This document shows positions 9,001 to 18,378 of a DNA stretch of 64,000 nucleotides, piece by piece. A model generated the notes under the pieces. It was not told the DNA's origin. It saw only the letters and a program-made list of their open reading frames with translations, and made no database searches. The stretch is from Chryseobacterium sp. Leaf201 (GTDB taxonomy: Bacteria > Bacteroidota > Bacteroidia > Flavobacteriales > Weeksellaceae). Numbering within the stretch: the first letter of the stretch is position 1; every line of letters starts with the position of its first letter. A program made the translations under genes and the position numbers. The DNA lies in assembly GCF_001421435.1 (NCBI RefSeq), contig NZ_LMKA01000112.1, positions 1-64,000 of the forward strand, given 5' to 3'.

Positions 9001-10125
9001 TTATTTTTCTTTTGTCAGCTGAATGATTTTCCCTACTACAGGTTTTGTTCTGTACTGGCGGTCAAACAATAACGGATAATCGGTTCTGCCTTTGATCGGG
9101 AAATCGTTTTTCCAGGACTGGCTGTCGGTTACGCCCCATAATGTGACCCTTCTGATGCTGTTTTTATGTTTCAGAAATAATCTGAAAAAATCCTCATACC
9201 GTTTTTCCCAACCGGCCTGTACATCTGCGGGAAGCCCTTTTTTATAGGGATTCATTTTTTCGTCGTATGCTATTTTATCAGAAACATTGGCAGACGTTCC
9301 CCACGGCGAAGGCAGGGCACTGATGTCCAGTTCTGTAATGTTTACTTTCACACCGGATTGGGCGTAAGCGGAAATGGCTGTCTCATACTCGCTTACTGAC
9401 GGCGTATCCATGCCCACATGAGCCTGCATGCCTACACCGTCAATCCGGATGCCTCTTGCTTTTATGTCTTTTACCATTTTGATAACGGTGGCTACTTTTC
9501 CGGGATACCATTCATTGTAGTCATTATAATACAGTTCCGCATCAGGGTCAGCTTCATGGGCATACTGGAAAGCCAGCGGAATAAAATCTTCGCCCAGGAT
9601 TTCGTAGAATTTACTTTTTCTGTAAGAGCCGTCTTCCATGATCGCTTCGTTCACCACATCCCATCCTTTCACCCTTCCTTTGTAGCGGGAAACCACAGTG
9701 GTGATGTGGTTTTTCATTCTCTGCATCAATACTTCCGGGGAAACATCCCGGCCGTCTTTTTCAGTGAAGAACCATTTCGGCAGCTGTGAATGCCAGATCA
9801 GCGTATGCCCGATGATAAACATGTTGTTCTTCTCACCGAAAGCTACGAATTTGTCAGCATCATCAAAGAAGAACTTATCCTCTTCCGGCTGCAGGAACAT
9901 GGATTTCATACAGTTTTCCGCTACAATGGAACTGAACTGTTTCTTAATGATTTCAACGGATTTGCGGTCCTTGCCATAAATCTGCGGCAGGCTCATGGCT
10001 GTCCCGATGTAGAATGTATCTTTAAAAGCGGTTTTCAGGGTTGCATTACTGCGCTGCGCATTTATGTTACAGGGAGTTAAAGCTGTAATGGCTGCTGCCC
10101 CCAAGAATATAAAAAGCCGTTTCAT
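9001..10125 (-). CDS. GH10 endo-beta-1,4-xylanase
   Basis: It hydrolyses internal beta-1,4 bonds of xylan or long xylooligosaccharides with retention. The acid/base E160 lies in [12 protein letters not shown] and the nucleophile E265 in VNITELDIS, both classical GH10 motifs; [11 protein letters not shown] near residue 106 is the conserved -1 subsite strand. It has an N-terminal Sec signal peptide (about 1-23, ending INAQ) and no carbohydrate-binding module or sorting domain, so it is probably periplasmic or cell-associated. Its 374 residues cover just the catalytic barrel. The start lies 14 bases after the GPH symporter stop, indicating cotranscription. Confidence 0.96.
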   Translation of the reverse strand: MKRLFIFLGAAAITALTPCNINAQRSNATLKTAFKDTFYIGTAMSLPQIYGKDRKSVEIIKKQFSSIVAENCMKSMFLQPEEDKFFFDDADKFVAFGEKNNMFIIGHTLIWHSQLPKWFFTEKDGRDVSPEVLMQRMKNHITTVVSRYKGRVKGWDVVNEAIMEDGSYRKSKFYEILGEDFIPLAFQYAHEADPDAELYYNDYNEWYPGKVATVIKMVKDIKARGIRIDGVGMQAHVGMDTPSVSEYETAISAYAQSGVKVNITELDISALPSPWGTSANVSDKIAYDEKMNPYKKGLPADVQAGWEKRYEDFFRLFLKHKNSIRRVTLWGVTDSQSWKNDFPIKGRTDYPLLFDRQYRTKPVVGKIIQLTKEK

Positions 10126-10139
10126 ATATTTTGTTTAAA

Positions 10140-11606
10140 TTAATTTTGTTTGATCCCGGATGATTTTCTTCTTTCAGCCAGGTCTTTTTCAATCTGAACC
10201 TCCATCTTTTTGTTGATTTTATAAAATAAAAGCAGGCCGCAGGAAAGGAAGAACGGTACAGCCGGAAAGATGCTGACCAGCATTTTGGCACCTGCCGCCA
10301 CCGTTTCGGGCTGAATAACATTCTGCGCACCTTCTGATGAAATATACCCGTAATGCCCGATGATTGACGACACCAGTGAACTGCCGATGCTTAAGCCTAC
10401 CTTTAATCCCACCATCATGGCAGAGAAAATAATAGCGGTTGCGCGGCGGTTGTTTTTCCACTCGGAATAATCGGCTACGTCTGCAATCATTGCCCACAGC
10501 AAAGGGGTACTGATCCCGTAAAAGAATCCGTGAAGGATCTGTGATGTAAACATTAACCCGACTGCTTTGGGCGGGAACAGGATAAAGCACAGCACAAACA
10601 GGGTAGAAATGAACAATGAAGCGATAAATGTATCCCTTTTCCCGTATTTATCCGCAAACTTTTTAGAGAATGCAATCCCCACAATCATCATGATGATCCC
10701 TCCGGCATTGAACAGACCGAATCCTGCAGATTTAGGGTCTTCCCCAAAAAAATTCATCCCAACGGAATTGAAAAAAGCGGTAATCGGCGAGATAAATGAG
10801 GTAAGTGCATCTTCATCTACATAGTTATTGAAATAATATACATAGGAACCTCCTTTCATGGCCAGGGTAATGAAGATCAGTGCGGTTACGGTAAGCATAA
10901 TGATCCACGGCTTGTTCTTAGAGAGGTCTTTAAGGTCTTCCTTCAAGCTGGATTTCTGTTCAGAGGTAGGAACAATCCTTTCCCTGGTCGTAAAAAATGT
11001 AATGAGCAGCATCACAGATCCGATAACGGCCAGCCAGGTCATCACCGTTTCAATACCCGCTGCCTTATCCCCGTTTCCTACGGATAAAATAATCGGGAGC
11101 ATAAATACCTGTACAAAAAACTGTGCAAACATAACGGCCACAAAACGGTAGGATGAAATACTGTTCCGTTCCCCCATGTCACCGGTAATTACCCCGCTTA
11201 ATGCAGCATACGGTAAATTGTTGGCTGCATACAGCAACAGCAGCAGTGAATAGGTTGCCGCCGCATAGATCATTTTTCCTTTGTAGGAAAAGCCGGGCGT
11301 GCTGAAAGCAAGCAGCGCGGCAATGCCCAAGGGAACTGCTGTGAACAAGATCCACGGACGGAATTTCCCCCATTTGGTGCGGGTACGGTCTGCCAGTGCC
11401 CCGATTACCGGGTTAAATCCGAATCCGGCAATCAGCCCTACAATAAGGGTGATGATGGAAGCATCTTCAGGTTTGAGTCCGTAAATATCGGTATAAAAAT
11501 AAGCGAGGTAGGTCACCAGGGTCTGAAAAACAAGATTGGCAGCAAGATCACCTAAGCTATAGCCTATTTTCTCTGTTACTGATATTTTTTGTGGATGATT
11601 GTTCAT
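10140..11606 (-). CDS. GPH-family sugar:cation symporter
   Basis: This MFS-type carrier of the glycoside-pentoside-hexuronide (MelB) family has about 12 hydrophobic segments in 488 residues. The N-terminus EKIGYSLGDLAANLVFQ and the loop DRTRTKWGKFRPWIL (about 73-87) are diagnostic of the family. Inner-membrane uptake of xylooligosaccharides or xylosides with Na+ or H+ is the likely role, because the next gene is a GH10 xylanase and a cytoplasmic GH43 follows. The substrate itself is not visible in the sequence. It is 80 bases downstream of the acetylesterase-like gene. Confidence 0.88.
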   Translation of the reverse strand: MNNHPQKISVTEKIGYSLGDLAANLVFQTLVTYLAYFYTDIYGLKPEDASIITLIVGLIAGFGFNPVIGALADRTRTKWGKFRPWILFTAVPLGIAALLAFSTPGFSYKGKMIYAAATYSLLLLLYAANNLPYAALSGVITGDMGERNSISSYRFVAVMFAQFFVQVFMLPIILSVGNGDKAAGIETVMTWLAVIGSVMLLITFFTTRERIVPTSEQKSSLKEDLKDLSKNKPWIIMLTVTALIFITLAMKGGSYVYYFNNYVDEDALTSFISPITAFFNSVGMNFFGEDPKSAGFGLFNAGGIIMMIVGIAFSKKFADKYGKRDTFIASLFISTLFVLCFILFPPKAVGLMFTSQILHGFFYGISTPLLWAMIADVADYSEWKNNRRATAIIFSAMMVGLKVGLSIGSSLVSSIIGHYGYISSEGAQNVIQPETVAAGAKMLVSIFPAVPFFLSCGLLLFYKINKKMEVQIEKDLAERRKSSGIKQN

Positions 11607-11686
11607 ATGAATTAGATGTTAGAGGATAGGCAAATAGTTTATAGATTAAATCTGCCTGTCCTTATTTTTATTTTTATGTGTTGATT

Positions 11687-13603
11687 TTAATATTGTTCTG
11701 TGGTAAACGGTGAAGCCGGAAGCCCGCTTTTGTTGGTGAGGTTTCCATCCGGATTATCTGCCCAGTCATACCGTACTGCAACCGGATTGCTGATGCGGTC
11801 ATTCCAGACCTTGATTTTATTGCCTTCAATTTTTGCTTTTGCCCATTCATATTTTCCATCTGGACCTTTAACAGCAAAACCTTTCAGTTCTGAAACCGGG
11901 GTCAGATGGTCTGTTCCGGATTTAAAGGAAAGAATAATTGTACTGCCTTCTTTCTTCATGGATTCGTAAACAGGTCCGTCTGCCGTGATATTTTTTTTAC
12001 CGGCAATCCTGAATGCCTGTAAAGCGAGCCGGTCACCTATGGTTTTTTTATTTAAAGGATGAATGTCATTCCACTCCCCTGCATCAATGCCTACAGCAAG
12101 CCCCGTATTCAGAACGGTTAGTGAAACGGTCCGCTGTTGGTTTCTCAGCTCTGCCCAGTTGCTTTCAACGGGCTGGCTTTTCGGTTCCATAAAATTAGCG
12201 AGCTGAACAATCAGGAACGGTGCTTCTTTTTCATTCCATTTTGAACGCCAGTCGGTGATCATCGTGGTCAGTAAGTCTCCGTATTCTGTCGGTTTCCCGG
12301 TATTGCTTTCTCCCTGATACCAGAGAAACCCTTTAACTTTATAATTAACCAGCGGGCTGATCATGGCATTGTACAGCCCGGTCGGTTTCCAGCGGATAAA
12401 AGTCTGGCCCGGAGCCATTTTCCCCATTTTAGCCCCTACTTTATATTTCCATTCTCCTTTCAGGTCAATTTTACGGCCGCCGATTTCCAGATAATAAGGC
12501 TTATCAGCAATGAACTGCCCTTTTCCGCTTCCGTTGGTAATTCTCACGGCAATAACATTTTTGCCTTCTTTTAAAACACCAGCCGGAATATCGTACCACC
12601 GCGGCGGATATTCATAGGTTACATTTCCTACTTTTACACCGTTAATGTAGGTGACATCGGCATCTTTAATCCTTCCCAGATTTAAAAATGCAGGCTGATC
12701 TGCTGAACCTTTGGGTAGCATAATTTCTTTTCTCAGCCATACGGATCCGTCAAATGAACCTTCCTGGTCTTCCCATGATCCCGGTACCGTCATGGTTTTC
12801 CATCCGGAATCATCAAGATCAAAGTTTTCCCAATGCTGGTTCAGCCCGGAATCTGTCCGGTCAAGTTCGGTATACCAGGCTTTGCTTAAGGCCTGCTCAT
12901 CAGATTCTGTTGATTTAATTAACGCATCATTCTGCCATTTTTTGGCTTCATCCAGATACTCAGGATATTTTTTCAGGGACTTTTCGTCCATCCAGGCCTG
13001 TACCGGGGAACCTCCCAGGCTGGTGTGGATAATTCCTACCGGAACTTTATTTTTTTCATTCAGTTCTTTGGCAAAAAAATAGGCAACACCCGAAAAGTTA
13101 AGAATGGTCTGCGGATCTGTGGCTTCCCATTTACCGCCCTCCAGTTCAGTCTGCGGGGCTTTAAAATTATATTTTTGAGGAACCGTGAAAAACCGGATAT
13201 TCTGGTTACCGGCATTTTTGATTTCGTTTGCATATAATGGCTTCAGCCTGCGCATCGGAAGTTCCATATTGGACTGTCCGGAAGCTACCCAGACATCGCC
13301 TACCAGGATATTTTTAAGGATAATTTCATTAACCGTCATGATGAAAGGCCCGCCTGCTTTAAGCTCGGGGAGCATAATATTCCAGTTTCCGTTTTTGTCT
13401 GCAATGGCGGTATAGGATTTATTCAGGAATGCAACGCTTACTTTCTCTCCTGCATCCGCGTAGCCCCAGATTTTCAGTTTCTGATTTCGCTGGAGAACCA
13501 TGCCGTCCGAAACCAGGGCCGGAAGCTTGATTTTGGCCTCCATGAAAATGCAGAATGTGCAGAGGAGCAAAACCAGAACTTTGGTCAATTTTTTCTTATT
13601 CAT
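11687..13603 (-). CDS. Sialate O-acetylesterase-like (SGNH) carbohydrate esterase
   Basis: The product (638 residues from this start) is a secreted SIAE-type esterase. The nucleophile serine is about S111 in WVASGQSNMELPM; other family blocks are GIIHTSLGGSPVQAWMD and LWYQGESNTG, and the catalytic His is probably in IHPLNKKTIGDRL. A galactose-binding-like beta-sandwich (roughly 215-345) is inserted in the catalytic domain, as in many Bacteroidota members. In a xylan locus the likely substrate is acetylated xylan (inference). I chose the ATG at 13603 because it begins MNKKKLTKVLVLLLCTFC, a signal peptide. The frame stays open 23 codons further upstream into a non-coding repeat, but that extension would put 23 residues before the signal peptide. 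Confidence 0.88.
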   Translation of the reverse strand: MNKKKLTKVLVLLLCTFCIFMEAKIKLPALVSDGMVLQRNQKLKIWGYADAGEKVSVAFLNKSYTAIADKNGNWNIMLPELKAGGPFIMTVNEIILKNILVGDVWVASGQSNMELPMRRLKPLYANEIKNAGNQNIRFFTVPQKYNFKAPQTELEGGKWEATDPQTILNFSGVAYFFAKELNEKNKVPVGIIHTSLGGSPVQAWMDEKSLKKYPEYLDEAKKWQNDALIKSTESDEQALSKAWYTELDRTDSGLNQHWENFDLDDSGWKTMTVPGSWEDQEGSFDGSVWLRKEIMLPKGSADQPAFLNLGRIKDADVTYINGVKVGNVTYEYPPRWYDIPAGVLKEGKNVIAVRITNGSGKGQFIADKPYYLEIGGRKIDLKGEWKYKVGAKMGKMAPGQTFIRWKPTGLYNAMISPLVNYKVKGFLWYQGESNTGKPTEYGDLLTTMITDWRSKWNEKEAPFLIVQLANFMEPKSQPVESNWAELRNQQRTVSLTVLNTGLAVGIDAGEWNDIHPLNKKTIGDRLALQAFRIAGKKNITADGPVYESMKKEGSTIILSFKSGTDHLTPVSELKGFAVKGPDGKYEWAKAKIEGNKIKVWNDRISNPVAVRYDWADNPDGNLTNKSGLPASPFTTEQY

Positions 13604-13647
13604 ATTTATATAAAATATTTTAATCAGTTTTAAACGTTGTATTACCC

Positions 13648-13763
13648 GCAGCCCGACTTGAGCGGAGCTCATTTTTTCATTGCGACTGCTGAATGGTTAT
13701 AAGGATTGCTTTACTTCGCCCGCAATGACAAAATAGCGGGAGCGGAAGGCGGATAAAGCTGCC
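13648..13763. repeat. REP-like intergenic repeat, family A copy 1
   Basis: This element starts GCAGCCCGACTTGAGCGGAG and ends GCGGATAAAGCTGCC. Its centre holds an inserted hairpin, CATTGCG...CGCAATG, not present in the other copies at 23894, 36584 and 42691. It fills most of the spacer between the GH127 and esterase genes. Confidence 0.85.
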
Positions 13764-13801
13764 CAAAAACAAATTTATATTTAGCTTTTTCATTTTTAAA
13801 T

Positions 13802-16171
13802 TTATTCTGGCGTTTCTGACAGCAATCTTACTTCAATAATTTTCGGGGTAAGCGATTTCTCACCTGAATTAAATTTTACGGTAAGGATTTCCTTATGACT
13901 TTCAGATTCAGGAATCGGGATTAACAGTGATTGTGGAGAGCTGCCCGGTTTTCCGTCGAAATCTTTAGAAATCACTTTTATTCCATTAATTTCTGCATGC
14001 AGCGTTCGGTTGTTATTGGCATCGAAATAAAGAAGATACAGGTATTTTGCATTTTTATCTCTGTTTCTCATCTGATAGCTGAACCATCCCTTTGCTTCGC
14101 GGAAATGACGGTCTTCCATATAACCAGTGTTGGAATCTTTGCTTTCAAAAAAGTGATCGGATTCCGGCTGCTGCTCGCCCAGCTGAATTTTATCCGCGGT
14201 AATGCGGTCCAGTTTTCTTATTGCTGCTTCATCCTCAGCTTTCTGCTTCTGAATTATTTCAATTTTCCCTTGGTCTGCCTGAGGAAAATAAATGATATAC
14301 CGCTCTTCCTGAATTTTATAAAAGGGAATCAGCTCCAGGCCGTTGTTGAATTTATCCTGAGGATACAAGCCGTTTAATTTAAAGGTAAGGTCCTTTGCGT
14401 TAACCTTTTTCAAATGGCTTATAACTGATGCTTGGCTTCCCAAAATAACAGGGATTTCGTTTAGAGGGATCTGCGGGCCGTGTGCGATGTGTCCGCCCCT
14501 GCTTTCATCAGCAAACAATCCGGTCTGGTTTTGCGTACCGTATCTGGCAGCCAGAACAACCGGCCCGTATTTAAATGCAAAATAATCTGAATGATCCGGG
14601 AGCTGCTCGGCTGAAAGATGCATCGGCAGTTTCATTTCCACCACATCGCCTTTTTTCCATTTTTTTGAAAGGTTAAAATAGCCGTCGGCATCAGGCTGTA
14701 TATGATGCTGTTTTCCATTGATAAGAATTTTCACCTCCGATGGTTCTGCCCATTCCGGAGATCTTAATTTCAGGTTTACCACTGATTTCCCTGCCAGATC
14801 AAAAACAAGCTTTGTTTCAGGATTTGCAGGAAAATTATTTTCCTGTCTCAGCATAATCTGCTTTTCCGGCCACTTTAATGTTGACGGAATGAATAGATTA
14901 ACATACAGATCTTTATCAGAATGTGCATAAATCATTTCTCCGTATTTGGCGTGATTCTCCATGCCTGAACCCACGCAGCACCAGAAACCGCTTTCCGGCC
15001 GGGAATATACCCTGTAATGGCCGGGACGCATCGGCGTAAAATACACAAAGCCACCTTTTCCGGTATTCTGTGTGGAAAGAATATGGTTGTACAAAGCCCT
15101 TTCGTAATAATCTACGTAAGAGGATTTCGGATTGGTTGCATACAATTCTCTGGAGAGCTTCAGCATATTATAGGTATTGCAGGTTTCGGGACCTTCGATG
15201 CTCTTAATCATTCCGCTGAAATCATCTGTCGGATTAAAATGTTCGCTGACACTGTTTCCCCCGATAATCGCCGAACGCTTTTGTGTAACGTTGGCCCAGA
15301 AAAAATCAGCGGCACGGCTCCATGCTTTGTTGTTTTCTAAATCTGCTATCCTTTTGTATCCTATTACCTTCGGAATCTGTGTATTGGCATGCATTCCCGT
15401 AAGTTTATCTTCACTTTCCAGCAACGGATTCAAAACAGCGAGATGAGAAAAACGACGGGCGAGCTTCAGATATTCCGGATTTTCTGTAATATCATACACA
15501 TCAGCAAAAACTTCGTTCAGTCCGCCGTGCTCACTGCGGAGCATCTCCTGAATCTGCTCATCAGAAAGGCCTGAAACCTCATCTGCCATCCAGCCGGTAA
15601 GTTTTACCAGCATTTTTTTTGCTTTCTCACTGCCTGCATACCAATAGGCATCACGCAGCCCTGAATAGAGTTTATGGATATTATACAGCGGAACCCAGCG
15701 GTCATTCAGTCCGAAGCCCGAAGCCCGTATGTTTCCTTCAGCAATTTCCTTCCATATTTTTTTTCCACCCGGAACTCCGGACATGTATCCTTTCCCAGAT
15801 GTATCCTGACAGCGTTCCAGCTCATCAAGCATATAATCCAGGCGGTTTTTTACTTTGGTATCCCCTGTAGAAGCATACATTAATGACAGTGCGGAAAGGT
15901 AGTGCCCGCCGATATGCCCGTCCAGCCCTGTGTTTTCCCAGTTCGGATAGTTGTCTGCTTTTGGCGGCAGGCCGGCTTCTTTAAGATAGGGGGACAGCAG
16001 CCTGTCGGGGTTCATGGACATGATGTATTTCTTATCGGTATCCATCGCAGCACTGAAAACACTTTCTGATAAACGCACATCGCCCAGGGGAAAATAACTT
16101 ATTTTCTTATCTGTCTGCCCAAATGAAAATGATGCGCAACTTAAAAATACGGCCAGTGCTGTTCTGTTCAT
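13802..16171 (-). CDS. GH127/GH146-type beta-L-arabinofuranosidase
   Basis: The family (formerly DUF1680) is an alpha/alpha-barrel enzyme that releases beta-L-arabinofuranose using a zinc-bound cysteine as nucleophile. The metal/nucleophile set is complete: E329 and C331 in GPETCNTYNML, and C398-C399 in GFWCCVGSGMENH. The N-terminal block YPNWENTGLDGHIGGHYLSA (75-94) is typical. There is a signal peptide (1-18, ending SFG), so it is periplasmic. At 789 residues it carries extra C-terminal beta domains beyond the barrel. It is divergent from the araR-type regulator across a 536-base spacer. Whether the enzyme belongs to GH127 or the related GH146 needs a tree. Confidence 0.9.
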   Translation of the reverse strand: MNRTALAVFLSCASFSFGQTDKKISYFPLGDVRLSESVFSAAMDTDKKYIMSMNPDRLLSPYLKEAGLPPKADNYPNWENTGLDGHIGGHYLSALSLMYASTGDTKVKNRLDYMLDELERCQDTSGKGYMSGVPGGKKIWKEIAEGNIRASGFGLNDRWVPLYNIHKLYSGLRDAYWYAGSEKAKKMLVKLTGWMADEVSGLSDEQIQEMLRSEHGGLNEVFADVYDITENPEYLKLARRFSHLAVLNPLLESEDKLTGMHANTQIPKVIGYKRIADLENNKAWSRAADFFWANVTQKRSAIIGGNSVSEHFNPTDDFSGMIKSIEGPETCNTYNMLKLSRELYATNPKSSYVDYYERALYNHILSTQNTGKGGFVYFTPMRPGHYRVYSRPESGFWCCVGSGMENHAKYGEMIYAHSDKDLYVNLFIPSTLKWPEKQIMLRQENNFPANPETKLVFDLAGKSVVNLKLRSPEWAEPSEVKILINGKQHHIQPDADGYFNLSKKWKKGDVVEMKLPMHLSAEQLPDHSDYFAFKYGPVVLAARYGTQNQTGLFADESRGGHIAHGPQIPLNEIPVILGSQASVISHLKKVNAKDLTFKLNGLYPQDKFNNGLELIPFYKIQEERYIIYFPQADQGKIEIIQKQKAEDEAAIRKLDRITADKIQLGEQQPESDHFFESKDSNTGYMEDRHFREAKGWFSYQMRNRDKNAKYLYLLYFDANNNRTLHAEINGIKVISKDFDGKPGSSPQSLLIPIPESESHKEILTVKFNSGEKSLTPKIIEVRLLSETPE

Positions 16172-16291
16172 AATTTTACTGATTCCTATATTTTTTAAAA
16201 ATAAAAGAAAGTATTTATATATAAAAGCAATTTTAGGCTGCGGCCTGTTTATAAAACGTATTCAACACGATAAAAAGTCCGTTAACACGAA

Positions 16292-16299
16292 CAAAACTA
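16292..16299 (-). promoter_or_regulatory. -7 promoter box of the GH127 gene
   Basis: The minus strand reads TAGTTTTG, an exact TAnnTTTG match. It predicts a leader of about 115 bases. Confidence 0.45.
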
Positions 16300-16631
16300 T
16301 CCTCCTTATCATAAAATGTAAGAATATCGAAAAAGGGATGTTTTATATCTTTACCGGATACAATGGGCTGTTATCAAACCATTCATGAAAGCATGAGGGC
16401 CATCAGCTGATTTTTTAACGAATGCTTATCGTATTTTTAATAATATCCATCAAAACAAAGCTTATGAGAAGGTATTTTAATTTATATTTAAACTTTAACA
16501 TAATTTTAACGTTAAATTAATATGTATATGGATTATTTTATAGATAAATCTCATCAATTACAGCTTTAGTAATCCCCTTAAATGATGTTGAAATCCCGGA
16601 ATTGAGAAAATAGATATTTCCGGCCTATATA

Positions 16632-16653
16632 AAGTGTATATGCCACATTTATT
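16632..16653 (+). promoter_or_regulatory. Proposed AraR operator upstream of araR
   Basis: AAGTGT-ATATGCC-ACATTTATT has the same arms and the same 7-base spacer as the sites at the araB and GH3 promoters. It lies 31 bases upstream of the araR -7 box, against 13 in the other two, so the geometry differs. It suggests autoregulation and could also act on the divergent GH127 gene. Confidence 0.65.
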
Positions 16654-16684
16654 TTACGGCCTGCTTTTATCAGCGCTAAAACAG

Positions 16685-16692
16685 TACCTTTG
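16685..16692 (+). promoter_or_regulatory. -7 promoter box of araR, decides the start codon
   Basis: TACCTTTG matches TAnnTTTG. Transcription should begin about 7 bases downstream, after the in-frame TTG at 16690, so that TTG cannot be the start and the ATG at 16708 is preferred with a leader of only about 10 bases. Confidence 0.6.
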
Positions 16693-16707
16693 CATAAATT
16701 GATTCAG

Positions 16708-17394
16708 ATGGTAAAAGACTACGGAAACTATCCCAGACATTTGGTTGCAGTTGACTGTATTATTTTCGGTTTTGACGGGGAAAATCTTAAGATCCTGCTG
16801 ATCAAAAGGGATTTTGAGCCTGAAAAAGGGCAATGGTCTCTGATGGGTGGCTTTATTAATTCTGATGAAACCTCGGATCAGGCCGCTTCCAGGGTCCTTA
16901 ATACACTGACGGGAATTGAGAATATATACCTTGAACAGCTGAAATGCTACAGTGGAACAGAGCGTGAACCTACTGCCCGAATCATATCCGTTTCTTATTA
17001 TGCGCTGATCAATATCGAAAAAGACATTCAGATCAATGAGCGGTACAGTGCCCAATGGTTTGACGTGAAAGATTTTCCGCACCTGATTTTTGACCACAAC
17101 GAAATGGTGCAGGATGCAGTATCCCGGTTGCGGTACCGTGCTTCTACACAGCCCATAGGATTTGAGCTCCTGCCGGAACGGTTTACCATGAAAGACCTGC
17201 AAAACCTATATGAGGCAATCTCCGGCGAAGAATATGATAAAAGAAATTTTATCAGCAAAATTAACAGCCTTGGAATTTTGGTGAGAACCGATGACAAAGA
17301 CATGACTTCTTCTAAAAAGGGTTCTTTTTTATACCGGTTTGATGAAGAGAAGTACCATAAGCGGATTTCGAAAGGATTTATGTTTAAGATGTAG
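16708..17394 (+). CDS. araR: Nudix-related transcriptional regulator, AraR type
   Basis: The 228-residue product has an N-terminal Nudix-like fold (about 8-135) and a C-terminal winged helix (about 150-228, with GFELLPERFTMKDLQNLYEA). The Nudix box, canonically GX5EX7REUXEEXGU, reads G48...E54...RVLNTLTGI, so all three metal-binding glutamates of the REUXEE part are lost and hydrolase activity is unlikely. Known relatives are NrtR and the Bacteroides AraR, which bind DNA and respond to nucleotides or L-arabinose. Position beside the arabinose genes and a shared dyad at the araR, araB and GH3 promoters support an arabinose-responsive repressor. A paralogue with the same layout heads the xylose block at 59.3 kb. 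Confidence 0.85.
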   Translation: MVKDYGNYPRHLVAVDCIIFGFDGENLKILLIKRDFEPEKGQWSLMGGFINSDETSDQAASRVLNTLTGIENIYLEQLKCYSGTEREPTARIISVSYYALINIEKDIQINERYSAQWFDVKDFPHLIFDHNEMVQDAVSRLRYRASTQPIGFELLPERFTMKDLQNLYEAISGEEYDKRNFISKINSLGILVRTDDKDMTSSKKGSFLYRFDEEKYHKRISKGFMFKM

Positions 17395-17416
17395 ATTGCC
17401 CTCCCATATTATATAC

Positions 17417-17453
17417 AAAACCCCTTAAAACTTATAGCTTTTAAGAGGTTTTT
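17417..17453. terminator. Bidirectional terminator between convergent genes
   Basis: AAAACCCCTTAAAA and TTTTAAGAGGTTTTT form a stem with one mismatch around a loop of about 8 bases, with A and T tracts on both sides. It serves araR (plus) and the secreted-protein gene (minus). Confidence 0.75.
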
Positions 17454-17471
17454 AGAATGGCACAGTGTATA

Positions 17472-18200
17472 TTATAATCTTTCCATGACCATTTTTCTTG
17501 TGCCCATATCAATTTCCTGTTTCAGTACGTCACGGGTATCTACATCCATATAATACGTACTTATTGCCTTTTTTTCTGAGATATCATCGGTTGCGGAAAC
17601 GATCCATACCGGCTTATTATTCAGGGTACCTTTTCGGGTTCCGGTAATATAGGCTTTGATGACGCCTATGGCAGATTTCGGATTGTAATCAAACAGGGCA
17701 ATTTCTACGGTGTAATTTTCTTTCAGCGGAAGCCAGCGGATCAGCTGCGGATAAAAATTGCTGTCAAAAAACTTTCCGTTTGTTTCTTCACTGATCTCAG
17801 TTTTCTTATTCTGGATCTTATCCAGATAATATCCTGTTACCCTATTCTTTTTCCCGAAATCCAGCAGCATCTCCCGCTGGGTATTGAATGAGCTGTGCTT
17901 TACGGGAGCAAGACCGGGAAAAGCCACTGCTGTTTCGTCTGTCCAGTCCGGCATGTTTTTCATCTTAACGGTTGTGGTAACATTAATACGGGTACCGGTT
18001 TTCAGAATTTTCGTATCAATCTTTGCCATTTCTATTTTTGAGGTGTCCTTCAGGGCATACCAGGTCATGGAATAGTCTTCACTTTTAATGAGTGACAGGT
18101 TAACCTGGTTGTTTCCCGGCGTCTGCAGGGACTGCGCCTCTGTGTAGGAAAAGGCAGACTGGAATACAAGTATTACGGATAAAAGTTTTAATAATTTCAT
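17472..18200 (-). CDS. Secreted protein of unknown function (possibly DUF3108-like)
   Basis: The 242-residue product has a clear signal peptide (about 1-22, ending TEAQ). The mature region looks all-beta, with alternating hydrophobic strands, and ends in a segment (TYYMDVDTRDVLKQEID) that recalls DUF3108-type periplasmic beta-barrel proteins, where a late strand pair carries a similar D...V.K motif. I am not certain of the family and give no function. A strong terminator at 18316-18349 separates it from the arabinose operon, and the convergent araR lies on the other side, so it is probably not part of the sugar regulon. Confidence 0.6.
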   Translation of the reverse strand: MKLLKLLSVILVFQSAFSYTEAQSLQTPGNNQVNLSLIKSEDYSMTWYALKDTSKIEMAKIDTKILKTGTRINVTTTVKMKNMPDWTDETAVAFPGLAPVKHSSFNTQREMLLDFGKKNRVTGYYLDKIQNKKTEISEETNGKFFDSNFYPQLIRWLPLKENYTVEIALFDYNPKSAIGVIKAYITGTRKGTLNNKPVWIVSATDDISEKKAISTYYMDVDTRDVLKQEIDMGTRKMVMERL

Positions 18201-18315
18201 AGCTTTAATTTTATATTAGTACTGCTTACCGAAAGATTGTTACACCGGCTGCTTTTATATTTTATTCTTAAGCCTCTCCAAATTCTGCATTTACTATTTT
18301 CCCCTGCTCTTCTCA

Positions 18316-18349
18316 TAAAAAAACAGGATGACCCAAAGGCATCCTGTCT
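18316..18349 (-). terminator. Terminator of the arabinose operon
   Basis: A perfect 8-bp stem, ACAGGATG (18323-18330) with CATCCTGT (18340-18347), is followed in the minus direction by a run of eight T residues. It lies 30 bases after the symporter stop codon. Confidence 0.85.
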
Positions 18350-18378
18350 GTTTAAATTTATTTGATATATCCTGTTAT

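Larger units (their letters stand above)
16172..16707. other. Divergent regulatory spacer between GH127 and araR
   Basis: The 536-base AT-rich spacer contains a minus-strand -7 box at 16292-16299, the proposed AraR operator at 16632-16653 and a plus-strand -7 box at 16685-16692. No coding sequence was seen in it. A weak half-site (ATGTA) at 16316-16320 lies where a -33 operator of GH127 would be expected, but its other arm does not match. Confidence 0.6.

Noticed and set aside
13604-13672. Upstream extension of the SIAE-like esterase
   Set aside because: The extra 23 codons are derived from a REP-like repeat and would put a non-hydrophobic segment in front of a clear signal peptide.
16313-16334. 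AraR operator at the GH127 promoter
   Set aside because: Only one half-site (ATGTA) is present, with the other arm TATC in place of TACA, and the distance to the -7 box is 2 bases off.
16690-16707. TTG start that would add six residues (MHKLIQ) to the araR-type regulator
   Set aside because: The TTG overlaps the -7 box TACCTTTG, so it would lie upstream of the transcription start. The ATG at 16708 gives the usual N-terminus.
16654-17202. Minus-strand open frame opposite the araR-type gene
   Set aside because: The plus-strand protein has clear Nudix-like and winged-helix parts, and the antisense product has no domain pattern.
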